The notes under the pieces: generated by a model
Databases searched by the model: none
What the model was told of the DNA's origin: nothing
What the model saw: only the letters and a program-made list of their open reading frames with translations
Position numbers and translations under genes: made by a program
Origin: Xanthomonas cannabis pv. cannabis
Lineage (GTDB): Bacteria > Pseudomonadota > Gammaproteobacteria > Xanthomonadales > Xanthomonadaceae
Assembly: GCF_000802365.1 (NCBI RefSeq)
Contig: NZ_JSZE01000010.1
Span: 1 to 36,815, forward strand
Length of the DNA: 36,815 bases
Reading direction: 5' to 3'
Part shown: positions 28,897-36,752 of the stretch, piece by piece
Layout: each line of letters opens with the position of its first letter
How positions within the stretch are numbered: the stretch's first letter is position 1

Positions 28897-30978
28897 ATGC
28901 CGCTGTCTTCACGTCGAGCACGCTCGACACTGGGCGCCGCCTGGATCGCACGGCTGCTGGTGCTGAGCTGCCTTGGCAGTCTTGCACCACTGGCCCACGC
29001 CGAGGTGACTGCCATTGAGGTGCACTCACCCGGCAACGTCTTGCAGGTCAGCCTGGAGCTGGACGGTGGCACGCCGTACTACCGCGTGCAACGCCTCGGC
29101 AAGCCGGTGCTGCAGCGCTCGCGGCTGGGCTTCAACCTGCGCGACGGGCGTCTGGACCGCGGATTGGTGGTGCTCTCGCAGGCGCGTCAGGATCACGACG
29201 ACACCTGGGAGCAACCCTGGGGCGAAACGCGCCTGATCCGCAACCACTACGCCGAATTGCGCGTTCGGCTAGGCGAGCGCGACGGTGCGCGGCGCCGCTT
29301 CGATGTGATCTTTCGCGTGTACGACGATGGCGTCGGCTTGCGCTATCACTTTCCGCAACAAGCGGGATGGCGCGAGGCGATCATCGACGACGAACTGACC
29401 GAGTTCGCCATTGCGCAGCCGGCCCAGGCCTGGTGGATTCCGGCAGGCGAACCGATCCACTACGAATACCTGTACAACCGCACGCCGCTGAACCAGCTCA
29501 CCCTGGCACATACGCCGATGACGTTGCGCACCGACAGCGGGTTGCACATTGCGCTGCACGAAGCCGCGCTGGTGGACTACGCCGGGATGTGGCTGCGTCG
29601 AACCGACGACCAGCGCCTGCGCGCGCAACTGTCGCCGGCCGCCGAAGGCTGGAAGGTACGGCGCAGCCTGCCCTTCGACACGCCGTGGCGCACGCTGCAG
29701 ATCACGGATCAGGCCACCGGCCTGGTGGAATCGAATCTGATCCTCAACCTCAACGAACCCAATGCGCTGGGGGCCGTGGACTGGGTCAAGCCGTCGAAGT
29801 ACGTCGGGGTGTGGTGGTCGATGCATCTCAACCAGCAGACCTGGGCCACCGGCCCCACGCATGCCGCCACCACCGCCACCACCCGGCGCTACATCGATTT
29901 TGCCGCCGCGCACGGATTTCGCGGCGTGCTGGTCGAAGGCTGGAATCCGGGCTGGGACGGCGAATGGTTCGGCAATGGCGGCAGTTTCGATTTCACCCGG
30001 CCAACGCCGGATTTCGACCTTCCCGCACTGAGCAAGTACGCCGCAACCAAGGGCATGCATCTGATCGGCCATCACGAAACGGGGTGTGCAGTGGACCATT
30101 ACGAAGACCAGATCGCCGAGGCGATGGACCTGTATGCACGCTTCGGCGTGGACTCGGTGAAGACCGGTTATGTCTGCGACGACGGCCAGGTGGAGCGCCG
30201 CAATCCTGCCGGCGGCACGCCACTGCGCGAATGGCACGACGGCCAATGGATGGCACGCCATCATCTGCGCGTGGTGCAGGAAGCGGCGCAGCGCCATATC
30301 GCCGTCAACGCGCACGAGCCGATCAAGGACACCGGCTTGCGCCGCACTTACCCCAACTGGATCTCGCGCGAAGGCGCGCGCGGCATGGAATACAACGCCT
30401 GGGGCCAGCCGCCCAATCCACCCGAACACGAGGTCAACCTGGTGTTCACGCGGCTGCTCGCCGGGCCGATGGACTACACGCCCGGCATCGTCAGCCTGAA
30501 GGGCCGCAACGGCCAGGCCATCCCCAGCACGCTGGCGCGGCAGTTGGCGCTGTACGTGGCGCTGTATAGCCCGATCCAGATGGCCGCCGACCTGCCCGAG
30601 CATTACCTGCAGCACCGCGAGGCGTTCCGCTTCATCGAGGACGTGGCGGTGGACTGGGATCAGACCCGGGCACTGAATGGCGAGGTGGGCGATTACGTCA
30701 CCATCGCGCGCAAAGACCGACATAGCCGCGACTGGTTCCTGGGCAGCATCACCGACGAGCATGGCCGCGTGCTGCAGGTACCGCTGGGCTTCCTGGAACC
30801 CGGCGTGCGCTACACCGCGCAGATCTATCGCGATGGCGACGACGCGGATTACGTCAGCAAGCCGTTCGCCTTCGTGCGCGAAGAGCGCCTGGTAAGCAGC
30901 AGCGACATCCTGGAGCTGCGTCTGGCGCCGGGCGGCGGCCAGGCGATTCGCTTTGTTCCGCTGGAGGCCAAGCGCTGA
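28897..30978 (+). CDS. GH97 alpha-glucosidase (SusB-like), periplasmic
   Basis: 693 residues from the ATG at 28897, which has GGGAGGGG directly upstream. The signal peptide ends near LAPLAHA-EVTAIE. The GH97 architecture is visible: an N-terminal beta-sandwich (to about 290), a (beta/alpha)8 barrel starting near KYVGVWWSMHL, and a C-terminal beta domain. Conserved Glu-bearing motifs include AVNAHEPIKDTGLRRTYPN, REGARGMEYNAWG, and PEHEVNLVFTRLLAGPMDYT, as in inverting Bacteroides SusB, so an inverting alpha-glucosidase is likely. It runs divergently from the glycosidase operon. A -10-like CATAGT near 28,858 could serve it, though weakly supported. Function: release of glucose from malto-oligosaccharides in the periplasm. 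Confidence 0.92.
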   Translation: MPLSSRRARSTLGAAWIARLLVLSCLGSLAPLAHAEVTAIEVHSPGNVLQVSLELDGGTPYYRVQRLGKPVLQRSRLGFNLRDGRLDRGLVVLSQARQDHDDTWEQPWGETRLIRNHYAELRVRLGERDGARRRFDVIFRVYDDGVGLRYHFPQQAGWREAIIDDELTEFAIAQPAQAWWIPAGEPIHYEYLYNRTPLNQLTLAHTPMTLRTDSGLHIALHEAALVDYAGMWLRRTDDQRLRAQLSPAAEGWKVRRSLPFDTPWRTLQITDQATGLVESNLILNLNEPNALGAVDWVKPSKYVGVWWSMHLNQQTWATGPTHAATTATTRRYIDFAAAHGFRGVLVEGWNPGWDGEWFGNGGSFDFTRPTPDFDLPALSKYAATKGMHLIGHHETGCAVDHYEDQIAEAMDLYARFGVDSVKTGYVCDDGQVERRNPAGGTPLREWHDGQWMARHHLRVVQEAAQRHIAVNAHEPIKDTGLRRTYPNWISREGARGMEYNAWGQPPNPPEHEVNLVFTRLLAGPMDYTPGIVSLKGRNGQAIPSTLARQLALYVALYSPIQMAADLPEHYLQHREAFRFIEDVAVDWDQTRALNGEVGDYVTIARKDRHSRDWFLGSITDEHGRVLQVPLGFLEPGVRYTAQIYRDGDDADYVSKPFAFVREERLVSSSDILELRLAPGGGQAIRFVPLEAKR

Positions 30979-31288
30979 ACGATACCGCTACGGGGCTGCC
31001 GCAGCGCCTGCAAGGCCAACGCGCGAACCACAGCGGCGCCGCGATGGCGCGAGCGCCGCGCCCGCATGACGGATCGGCAGCCACTGTGGCGCGTCGGGTG
31101 AACAGGCGCGCGTGGAATCGATTTCATCGCCATCAGCGCGGTTGAATACGTATGCAGCCCGCGTTTGCACACGGGCGCGGTGTCTACCATACGTTGCCGT
31201 CGTGACGTCCGTCCGGGCGTGCGACGCATGACATCCAGGCGTCTGCCGGATCAAAAATCAAAGAACAACATGTACCTGGGAGGGGAAA
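30979..31288 (+). other. Upstream region of the TonB-dependent receptor gene
   Basis: These 310 bases hold the end of the GH97 transcript and the receptor promoter. A G/C-rich inverted repeat (GGCGC...GCGCC, about 31,035-31,062) lacks a T-run, so no clear terminator for GH97 is seen. Operator site 2 is at 31,143-31,156. A 5' leader of about 90 bases ends with a strong ribosome binding site, GGGAGGGG, five bases before the ATG. No coding sequence is evident. Confidence 0.7.
31143..31190 (+). promoter_or_regulatory. Operator site 2 and promoter of the TonB-dependent receptor
   Basis: TGAATACGTATGCA (31,143-31,156) is followed after 25 bases by GTCTACCAT; TACCAT (31,185-31,190) is the probable -10. 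Even the bases just before it (GGGCGCG) match site 1. Predicted transcription start is near 31,197. The palindrome centre lies roughly 45-50 bases upstream of that start, close to the -35 region, where a LacI-type protein could block RNA polymerase. Confidence 0.75.
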
Positions 31289-34063
31289 ATGTTGAAGCAC
31301 AAGCGCTCCGCGCTGAGTATCGCCCTGGCCGTTGCCATGACACCGACGTTGGCTGCCGCGCAATCGGCAACGCCTGCGCAGACCGGCAGCACCGAACAAT
31401 CCGCTACCGAACAACCCGCCGGCGCCGTCACCGAGTTGGATAAGGTCCAGGTCACCGGCCTGCGCCGCGCCATCGAAGGTGCCATTTCGGTCAAGCGCGA
31501 CTCAACCTCGATCGTGGAAGCCATCTCGGCCGAAGACATCGGCCGCCTGCCGGACATGAGCATCGCCGAATCGCTGGCACGCCTGCCCGGCCTGGCTGCG
31601 CAACGCGTTGCCGGCCGTGCGCAGGTCATCAGCGTGCGCGGCCTGTCACCGGACTTTTCCACCACGCTGCTCAATGGCCGCGAAGTGGTCAGCACCGGCG
31701 ACAACCGCAGCGTGGAATTCGACCAATACCCGTCCGAGCTGGTCAGCGGCGTCACCGTCTACAAGACGCCCGACGCCGGCCTGGTCGGCCAGGGCCTCTC
31801 CGGCACCGTCGACATGCAGACCGCACGCCCGCTCAGTTACAACGAGCGTGTGATCGCCATCGGTGGCCGCTATCAGCGCAATTCGCTGGGCAAGGCCGCC
31901 AACGTCGACCCGTACGGCAACCGCTTCAACGTCAGCTATATCGACCAGTTCGCCGACCGCACCATCGGTCTGACCATCGGCTACGCGCACACCGACATGC
32001 CGATCCAGGAAAACCAGGTGGGTCTGTACGAACCCTGGCAGCAGGTCAACGCGCAACGTCAACGCCCAGGCGTGGCCGATGGCGCGTATTTCTCCGACGG
32101 CATCAAGGCGTTGCGGCGTACCGGCAACCAGAAGCGCGACGGCGTGATGGCCACGCTGCAGTACCGCCCGTCCAACGCCTGGACCAGCACGTTCGATGCG
32201 TTTCATACCGAAGCCGAGCAAATCGACACCGCCAACCAGTTCGAGCTCAACCTGAGCAACTACAACGGCGGCTACACGCCGGGCTTGAACATCACCGACG
32301 TGCGCGTCAACGATAACGGCAGTTTTGTCGGCGGCACCGCCAGCGGCGTCTATCCGCTGGTCCGCGGCATGTACAACAAGCGCGAAGACACCATCGACGC
32401 CTTCGGCTGGAACAACGAAATCACCGCCGACGCGGTCAAGATCGTCGCCGACCTGAACTACTCCAAGGCCACCCGCGACGAGTTGAACCTGGAGAACAAT
32501 CTCCAGCGCGCTCCTATGCCGCAGCTGGACACGGTAGGCGTGTCGGTCGTCGGCAACGGCTTCTCGCAGCTGGCGCCGGGCATGAATTATTCCAATCCCG
32601 ATGAGCTGTTCCTGACCAACACCATCTACGGCTCCGGCTACGGCAAGGTGCCGCGTGTGGAAGACGTGCTCAAGGGCGCGCGCCTGCAGGCCAGCTTCCC
32701 CATGCCCGAGGCACTGAGCTGGTTTTCCGACCTGGACGTGGGCGTCAACTACGCCAATCGCGAAAAGCAGAAGACCCAGCCGGAAGGCAACATCACCCTT
32801 GGCGCACAGGGCGAAGCCACCGTCGGTGCGGACCTGCAATATGCACCGGTCAATCTCGGCTTTGCCGGTCTCGGCTCGCTGCCTGCATGGAATGTACCGG
32901 CGGCCGTGTCGCGCTACATGCTGTTCAATCCCAGCGACGATGCCTCGTTCCTGGTGTCCAAGGCCTGGACGGTCGAAGAAAAGATCACCACCGCCTGGCT
33001 GCGCGCCAACATCGATACCGAGTGGGGCCAGGTGGGCGTGCGCGGCAATATCGGCGTGCAGCTGCAAAGCGCCGACCAATCGTCACAGGCCAACTACTGG
33101 GATGCCTCGCAGCCGGCCGGCAGCGAAGTGCGGCCCATCGACGATGGCAAGACCTACCGCGACTGGCTGCCCAGCCTGAACCTGGCGTTCCAGTTCCCGT
33201 ACGAGCAGACCCTGCGTTTTGCGATGGCCAAGCAGGTCGCACGCCCGCGTGTGGATCAACTGCGTGCCTCGCTGGAATTCGGTGTCGACACCTCCACCGG
33301 TCGCCCCGGCGCCAGCGGCGGCAACCCGATGCTCGACCCGTGGCGTGCCAACGCCTTGGATATTTCCTACGAGAAGTATTTTGCCGATCGCGCGTATGTA
33401 GCCGCGGCGTTCTTCTACAAGGACCTGAAGAGCTACATCTACACCCAGAGCCGCGACAACTACGACTTCTCCGCACTGGTCGCCGGCTACGTGCCGCCAC
33501 CGGGCTCTGCGCCGGTGCTGACCACCGGCACCTTCAGCGCCCCGTTCAACGGCAAAGGCGGCACCCTGCGCGGCGCCGAACTCACCGCCTCATTGCCGCT
33601 GGACCTGATCTTCGCCCCGTTGGAAGGCTTCGGCATCCAGGCCAGCGCCACCTTCAACGACAGCGACGTCAAGATCCGCGACCCGGAAAGCGCCTCCAGC
33701 GTGGGCGACGGTGAAATCAGCCTGCCCGGCCTGTCCAGGCGCGTCTACAACCTGACCGCCTACTACGAGCACAAGGGCTTCGAAGCGCGTGTCAGCCAGC
33801 GCCGGCGCTCGGACTTCATTGGAGAAATCGGCAACTTCAACGGCAACCGCACGTTGCGCTACGTGGTCGGCGAAAACATCACCGACGCGCAAATCAGCTA
33901 CAACTTCAGCGAAGCCAGCAGCCTGTCCGGCCTGACCCTGCTGCTGCAGGCCAGCAACCTCAGCAACTCGCCGTATCGCACCTACGCAGAAACCAAGGAC
34001 CGCCCGCTGGAATACATCGAATGGGGCCGCACCTTTGTGCTGGGTGTGAACTACAAGTTCTGA
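31289..34063 (+). CDS. TonB-dependent receptor, probable maltodextrin transporter
   Basis: 924 residues from the ATG at 31289 (GGGAGGGG upstream). The signal peptide MLKHKRSALSIALAVAMTPT ends at LAAA-Q. A TonB-box/linker region (TELDKVQVTGLRRAIEGAIS) precedes the plug domain with EAISAEDIGRLPDMSIAESL, ARLPGLAAQRVAGRAQVISV and VRGLSPDFSTTLLNGREVVS. The remainder is the 22-strand barrel, ending WGRTFVLGVNYKF with the C-terminal Phe needed for outer-membrane assembly. There is no N-terminal signalling extension of the FecA type. It resembles the carbohydrate receptors of Xanthomonas and Caulobacter MalA. Context and the shared operator suggest uptake of malto-oligosaccharides; the ligand is inferred. 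Its last eight codons look like the parent of the downstream repeat array. Confidence 0.9.
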   Translation: MLKHKRSALSIALAVAMTPTLAAAQSATPAQTGSTEQSATEQPAGAVTELDKVQVTGLRRAIEGAISVKRDSTSIVEAISAEDIGRLPDMSIAESLARLPGLAAQRVAGRAQVISVRGLSPDFSTTLLNGREVVSTGDNRSVEFDQYPSELVSGVTVYKTPDAGLVGQGLSGTVDMQTARPLSYNERVIAIGGRYQRNSLGKAANVDPYGNRFNVSYIDQFADRTIGLTIGYAHTDMPIQENQVGLYEPWQQVNAQRQRPGVADGAYFSDGIKALRRTGNQKRDGVMATLQYRPSNAWTSTFDAFHTEAEQIDTANQFELNLSNYNGGYTPGLNITDVRVNDNGSFVGGTASGVYPLVRGMYNKREDTIDAFGWNNEITADAVKIVADLNYSKATRDELNLENNLQRAPMPQLDTVGVSVVGNGFSQLAPGMNYSNPDELFLTNTIYGSGYGKVPRVEDVLKGARLQASFPMPEALSWFSDLDVGVNYANREKQKTQPEGNITLGAQGEATVGADLQYAPVNLGFAGLGSLPAWNVPAAVSRYMLFNPSDDASFLVSKAWTVEEKITTAWLRANIDTEWGQVGVRGNIGVQLQSADQSSQANYWDASQPAGSEVRPIDDGKTYRDWLPSLNLAFQFPYEQTLRFAMAKQVARPRVDQLRASLEFGVDTSTGRPGASGGNPMLDPWRANALDISYEKYFADRAYVAAAFFYKDLKSYIYTQSRDNYDFSALVAGYVPPPGSAPVLTTGTFSAPFNGKGGTLRGAELTASLPLDLIFAPLEGFGIQASATFNDSDVKIRDPESASSVGDGEISLPGLSRRVYNLTAYYEHKGFEARVSQRRRSDFIGEIGNFNGNRTLRYVVGENITDAQISYNFSEASSLSGLTLLLQASNLSNSPYRTYAETKDRPLEYIEWGRTFVLGVNYKF

Positions 34064-34255
34064 CGTGAAGTGAACCGGAAGTTTCGATGTGAAGTGAACT
34101 GGAAGTTCTGATGGGACATGAACTGGAATTTTTGATATGACGTGAACTGGCAGTTCTGATGTGACGTTAACTGGCAGTTCTGATGTAACGCGGACTGGAA
34201 GTTTTGATGTAACGCGGACTGGAAGTTCTGATGTAATGCGAACTGGAAGTTCTGC
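34040..34255 (+). repeat. 24-base tandem repeats derived from the receptor gene's 3' end
   Basis: Nine consecutive 24-base units; the first (34,040-34,063) is the last eight codons of the receptor gene including its stop. The eight copies after the stop keep a core like GTGAACTGGAAGTTCTGA, equivalent to the gene end GTGAACTACAAGTTCTGA. The unit length is a multiple of three, so each copy stays in the gene's frame. Read in frame, most units give V/D-N-W-K-F-stop; the first copy has lost its stop (TCGA for CTGA). The copies have diverged at several positions, so the array is not brand new. On the minus strand the array is an open frame of 8-residue repeats, probably without meaning. Confidence 0.9.
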
Positions 34256-34332
34256 ACCGATTGACCAGTGAACCACTGACCAGCGATGCACTACTTCCCT
34301 GACGTCACCCCTCGCCACTCGAGGCGCCAAAG

Positions 34333-34355
34333 CCCCTCTCCCACCGGGAGAGGGG
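34333..34355. repeat. GAGAGGGG-type hairpin repeat
   Basis: CCCCTCTCCC (34,333-34,342) pairs with GGGAGAGGGG (34,346-34,355) across a three-base loop, followed by TTGGGGTGAGGGTACG. By recollection this block is a widespread intergenic repeat of Xanthomonas and other gammaproteobacteria. It could end the receptor transcript but lacks a long T-run. Confidence 0.6.
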
Positions 34356-34506
34356 TTGGGGTGAGGGTACGGCGTCCACGGAAACAGAATCATCGCCCGA
34401 GATGCACCGCGTCACCCGCCTGCATATTCATCGGCAGAAGCATTGAACTACTACCGCAATGCAATCACGGGGCGCATCGGTCTAGACGTCGAAATATCGT
34501 TTTGAG

Positions 34507-34540
34507 AAAAGCCGCCGTTTAGACAACGGCGGCTTTCTCT
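34507..34540. terminator. Strong bidirectional Rho-independent terminator
   Basis: AAAGCCGCCGTT, a five-base loop TAGAC, then AACGGCGGCTTT followed by CTCTTG: a 12-pair perfect stem with T-rich flanks on both strands. It lies about 445 bases after the receptor stop. It may serve the receptor transcript, the convergent alpha-glucosidase, or a small RNA encoded just upstream. Confidence 0.85.
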
Positions 34541-34868
34541 TGCAAGAACAACATCACAATTCCGACAAACGGGATCGCCACAGGCCAGACGGGCTCAGCG
34601 CCAAGCAGACATGTGTATGTCCCACTGCCTGCCACCTAAACGCAAGACAGGCTGCAAGACAGGAGACACTGCCTTGACTGGCAGTGCCGCCAGTTGCAGT
34701 CAGCTTGATCGGGCAAGCGTTTGAAGTAGTTTGATCAGGCCAAATTAGATCGGTTCAACAGAGATGCATCACCGTCGCCTGCAACAGCAGCGGCATGTGA
34801 CGCGTCTTGAACCGCTTGCCAGGCACGCTGCCCTGCGTGCGCGCCGTTTCGCAACCTGACGACCCATA
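34541..34868. other. Intergenic stretch, no gene seen
   Basis: The 878 bases between the receptor and alpha-glucosidase genes contain the tandem repeats, two hairpins and two terminators. This last part has only short direct repeats (GCAAGACAGG and similar near 34,640-34,665; TTTGAAGTAG/TTTGATCAGG near 34,721-34,741). Open frames here are short and lack ribosome binding sites. I see nothing else to name. Confidence 0.5.
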
Positions 34869-34902
34869 AACGAAGCGAGGCATCCCAATGGAATGCCTCG
34901 CT
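34869..34902 (-). terminator. Terminator of the alpha-glucosidase gene
   Basis: On the minus strand AGCGAGGCAT (34,902-34,893) pairs with ATGCCTCGCT (34,883-34,874), with further pairing inside the loop, and is followed by TCGTTTATG. It starts 40 bases after the alpha-glucosidase stop codon. Confidence 0.75.
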
Positions 34903-34941
34903 GGTATCACTCAATCTCACCCACACCTGCACGCGATGGCG

Positions 34942-36558
34942 TCACTCCCCGCCCGTCGCGCAAACCATTGCATGCCCAGCCAAGCCTATGCGGCCATGCT
35001 CGATCACGCCGCGCTCCACCCCCGGCACATCGATCTGGCTCCACGCACCTGCAGGCAGCGCAAGCTCGGCAACGTCGGAAGACAAGTTGAAAGCCAACAG
35101 CATGACCTGCCCTGCATGCTCACGCCGGAACATCAGTACCGGCTCTGCCGTGTCGTAAAACGTGATCGCGCCTTCCCGCAGCGCCGGCAAGCGCTTACGC
35201 CAGGCAAGGAACGCCTGCACGGCGCTCAGCACGGAGTGTGCATCGTCCTGCTGTACGCTCACCGCCGCGAGCCGATGCGGCGCGGACAACGGCAGCCACG
35301 GCTTGCCGCTGGTGAAGCCGGCAGACGGCGCGTCGGTCCACGGCATCGGCGTACGGCACCCATCGCGCCCCTTGAAGGTCGGCCAGAACGTGATGCCATA
35401 AGGATCCTGCAGATCCTCGAACGCCACGTCCGCCTCGCCCAACCCCAGCTCCTCGCCCTGATAAAGACAGATTGAACCACGCAGCGAACACAGCAACGCC
35501 ACCACCATCCGCGCAAAGACCGGCGACGCATCGGCGCCGCCCCACCGCGTCACAGCACGCACCACATCGTGGTTGGAAATCGCCCAGCACGGCCACCCTT
35601 CCAGCATGGTCGCCTCGAGCCGGCTCACCGTCTCGCGGATGTAGGCCGCACTGTAATCCTGCACCAACAATTCGAAGCTGTAGCCCATGTGCAAGCGGCC
35701 GTGCGCGGTGTACTCCGCGGTGGTCGCGAGTGAATCTTCGGAAGAGATCTCGCCCAGGCTCACCGCGTTCGGGTAGCGATCGAGCAACGCGCGAAGACGC
35801 TCCAGGAACACCAGGTTCTCCGGCTGCGTGTTGTTGAAGTAGTGATACTGGTACGCGTACGGATTGTCCGCACTGAATCCACGCCCCACCCGCTTGTCCG
35901 CCGGCTTGGCCGGGTTGTCGCGCAGCTGCGCGTCATGGAAGCAGAAGTTGATCGCATCCAGCCGGAAACCATCTACCCCACGATCCAACCAGAACCGCAC
36001 ATTGTCCAGGGTCGCCTGCTGCACCTCGGCATTGTGGAAATTAAGATCGGGCTGATCCACCAGGAAATTGTGCAGATAGTACTGCTCGCGCCGCGGCTCC
36101 CACTGCCACGCCACACCGCCGAACAGCGACAGCCAGTTATTAGGCGGCGTACCGTCCTCACGCGGATCAGCCCACACGTACCACTCCGCCTTCGCGTTGG
36201 TTTTATCCTGACGGCTTTCCTGAAACCACGCGTGTTCGATCGAGGTGTGGCTCAGCACCTGGTCGATCATCACTTTCAGCCCGAGTGCATGCGCCTTGTC
36301 GAGCAGGCGATCAAAGTCCTCCAGCGTGCCGAACAAAGGGTCCACCGCGCGATAGTCCGCGATGTCGTAACCGAAATCGGCCATCGGCGACTTGAAGAAA
36401 GGAGAGATCCAGATCGCATCCACACCTAGCCCAGCGATGTAGTCGAGCTTGGCAATGATGCCCGGCAGATCGCCCACCCCATCGCCGTTGGAATCCAGAA
36501 AACTACGCGGATAGATCTGATAGATGACGGCCCCGCGCCACCATGGTGTCTGCAACAT
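34942..36558 (-). CDS. Cytoplasmic GH13 alpha-glucosidase (XgtA type)
   Basis: 538 residues, starting MLQTPWWRGAVIYQIYPRSF, with GGGAGGGG five bases before the ATG. No signal peptide, so it acts in the cytoplasm. It has all GH13 regions: the nucleophile Asp201 in GVDGFRLDAINF, acid/base Glu270 in AVSLGEISSED, and Asp331 in AISNHDVVRAV. Length and numbering agree with the X. campestris alpha-glucosidase XgtA (GH13 subfamily 23), known for alpha-1,4-specific hydrolysis of maltose and glucosyl transfer. It likely splits imported maltose or maltodextrins to glucose. It is a single-gene unit on the minus strand, controlled by operator site 3. No frameshift is seen. Confidence 0.94.
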   Translation of the reverse strand: MLQTPWWRGAVIYQIYPRSFLDSNGDGVGDLPGIIAKLDYIAGLGVDAIWISPFFKSPMADFGYDIADYRAVDPLFGTLEDFDRLLDKAHALGLKVMIDQVLSHTSIEHAWFQESRQDKTNAKAEWYVWADPREDGTPPNNWLSLFGGVAWQWEPRREQYYLHNFLVDQPDLNFHNAEVQQATLDNVRFWLDRGVDGFRLDAINFCFHDAQLRDNPAKPADKRVGRGFSADNPYAYQYHYFNNTQPENLVFLERLRALLDRYPNAVSLGEISSEDSLATTAEYTAHGRLHMGYSFELLVQDYSAAYIRETVSRLEATMLEGWPCWAISNHDVVRAVTRWGGADASPVFARMVVALLCSLRGSICLYQGEELGLGEADVAFEDLQDPYGITFWPTFKGRDGCRTPMPWTDAPSAGFTSGKPWLPLSAPHRLAAVSVQQDDAHSVLSAVQAFLAWRKRLPALREGAITFYDTAEPVLMFRREHAGQVMLLAFNLSSDVAELALPAGAWSQIDVPGVERGVIEHGRIGLAGHAMVCATGGE

Positions 36559-36614
36559 GCACGCCCCTCCCGGGCAAATGCGGGCGCTCGAATAAGCACC
36601 CGGCCAAGGCCATT

Positions 36615-36662
36615 AGCGTAGCTGCGCTACCGACACCGGGCGTAACCGTGCATACGTATTCA
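36615..36662 (-). promoter_or_regulatory. Operator site 3 and promoter of the alpha-glucosidase
   Basis: On the minus strand TGAATACGTATGCA (36,662-36,649) is identical to sites 1 and 2. A -10-like TACGCT (36,620-36,615) begins 28 bases after it, the same spacing as TACCAT at the other sites, though the match is poorer. Seventeen bases (TGCATACGTATTCATGG on the plus strand) are shared with site 1. The site overlaps the stop codon of the cut gene at the right edge. The ATG of the alpha-glucosidase is about 90 bases downstream. Confidence 0.7.
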
Positions 36663-36752
36663 TGGGCAGACGTTCGTCACGCGGGCGCAGGTTTCCTTGC
36701 CATCCAGGATCTTCCAGAACCCGTCCATCACATAGATCAGCGGACCGACGTC
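36660..36752 (-). pseudogene. 3' remnant of an unidentified gene cut by an insertion
   Basis: About 30 codons ending VGPLIYVMDGFWKILDGKET then CARVTNVCP and a TGA. The composition is protein-like, with two Cys close to the end as in exported proteins. Beyond about 36,752 the frame enters sequence that looks like the end of an insertion element and soon meets a stop. I do not recognise the family. The gene would have run in the same direction as the alpha-glucosidase. A chance open frame is possible because it is short. Confidence 0.45.

Noticed and set aside
29269-30762. 497-codon minus-strand frame opposite the GH97 gene
   Set aside because: The plus strand encodes an intact GH97 enzyme with all conserved motifs; the antisense frame has none.
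34040-34255. CRISPR array
   Set aside because: The repeats are contiguous 24-base units without unique spacers, and no cas genes are near.
33590-34393. Minus-strand frame with 8-residue repeats (SELPVRVT-like) across the tandem array
   Set aside because: The periodicity follows from a 24-base DNA repeat read in an open frame; no start site or domain, and half of it is antisense to the receptor gene.
34735-34932. 65-codon minus-strand frame after the alpha-glucosidase
   Set aside because: It runs through the alpha-glucosidase terminator hairpin, lacks a ribosome binding site and has no family features.
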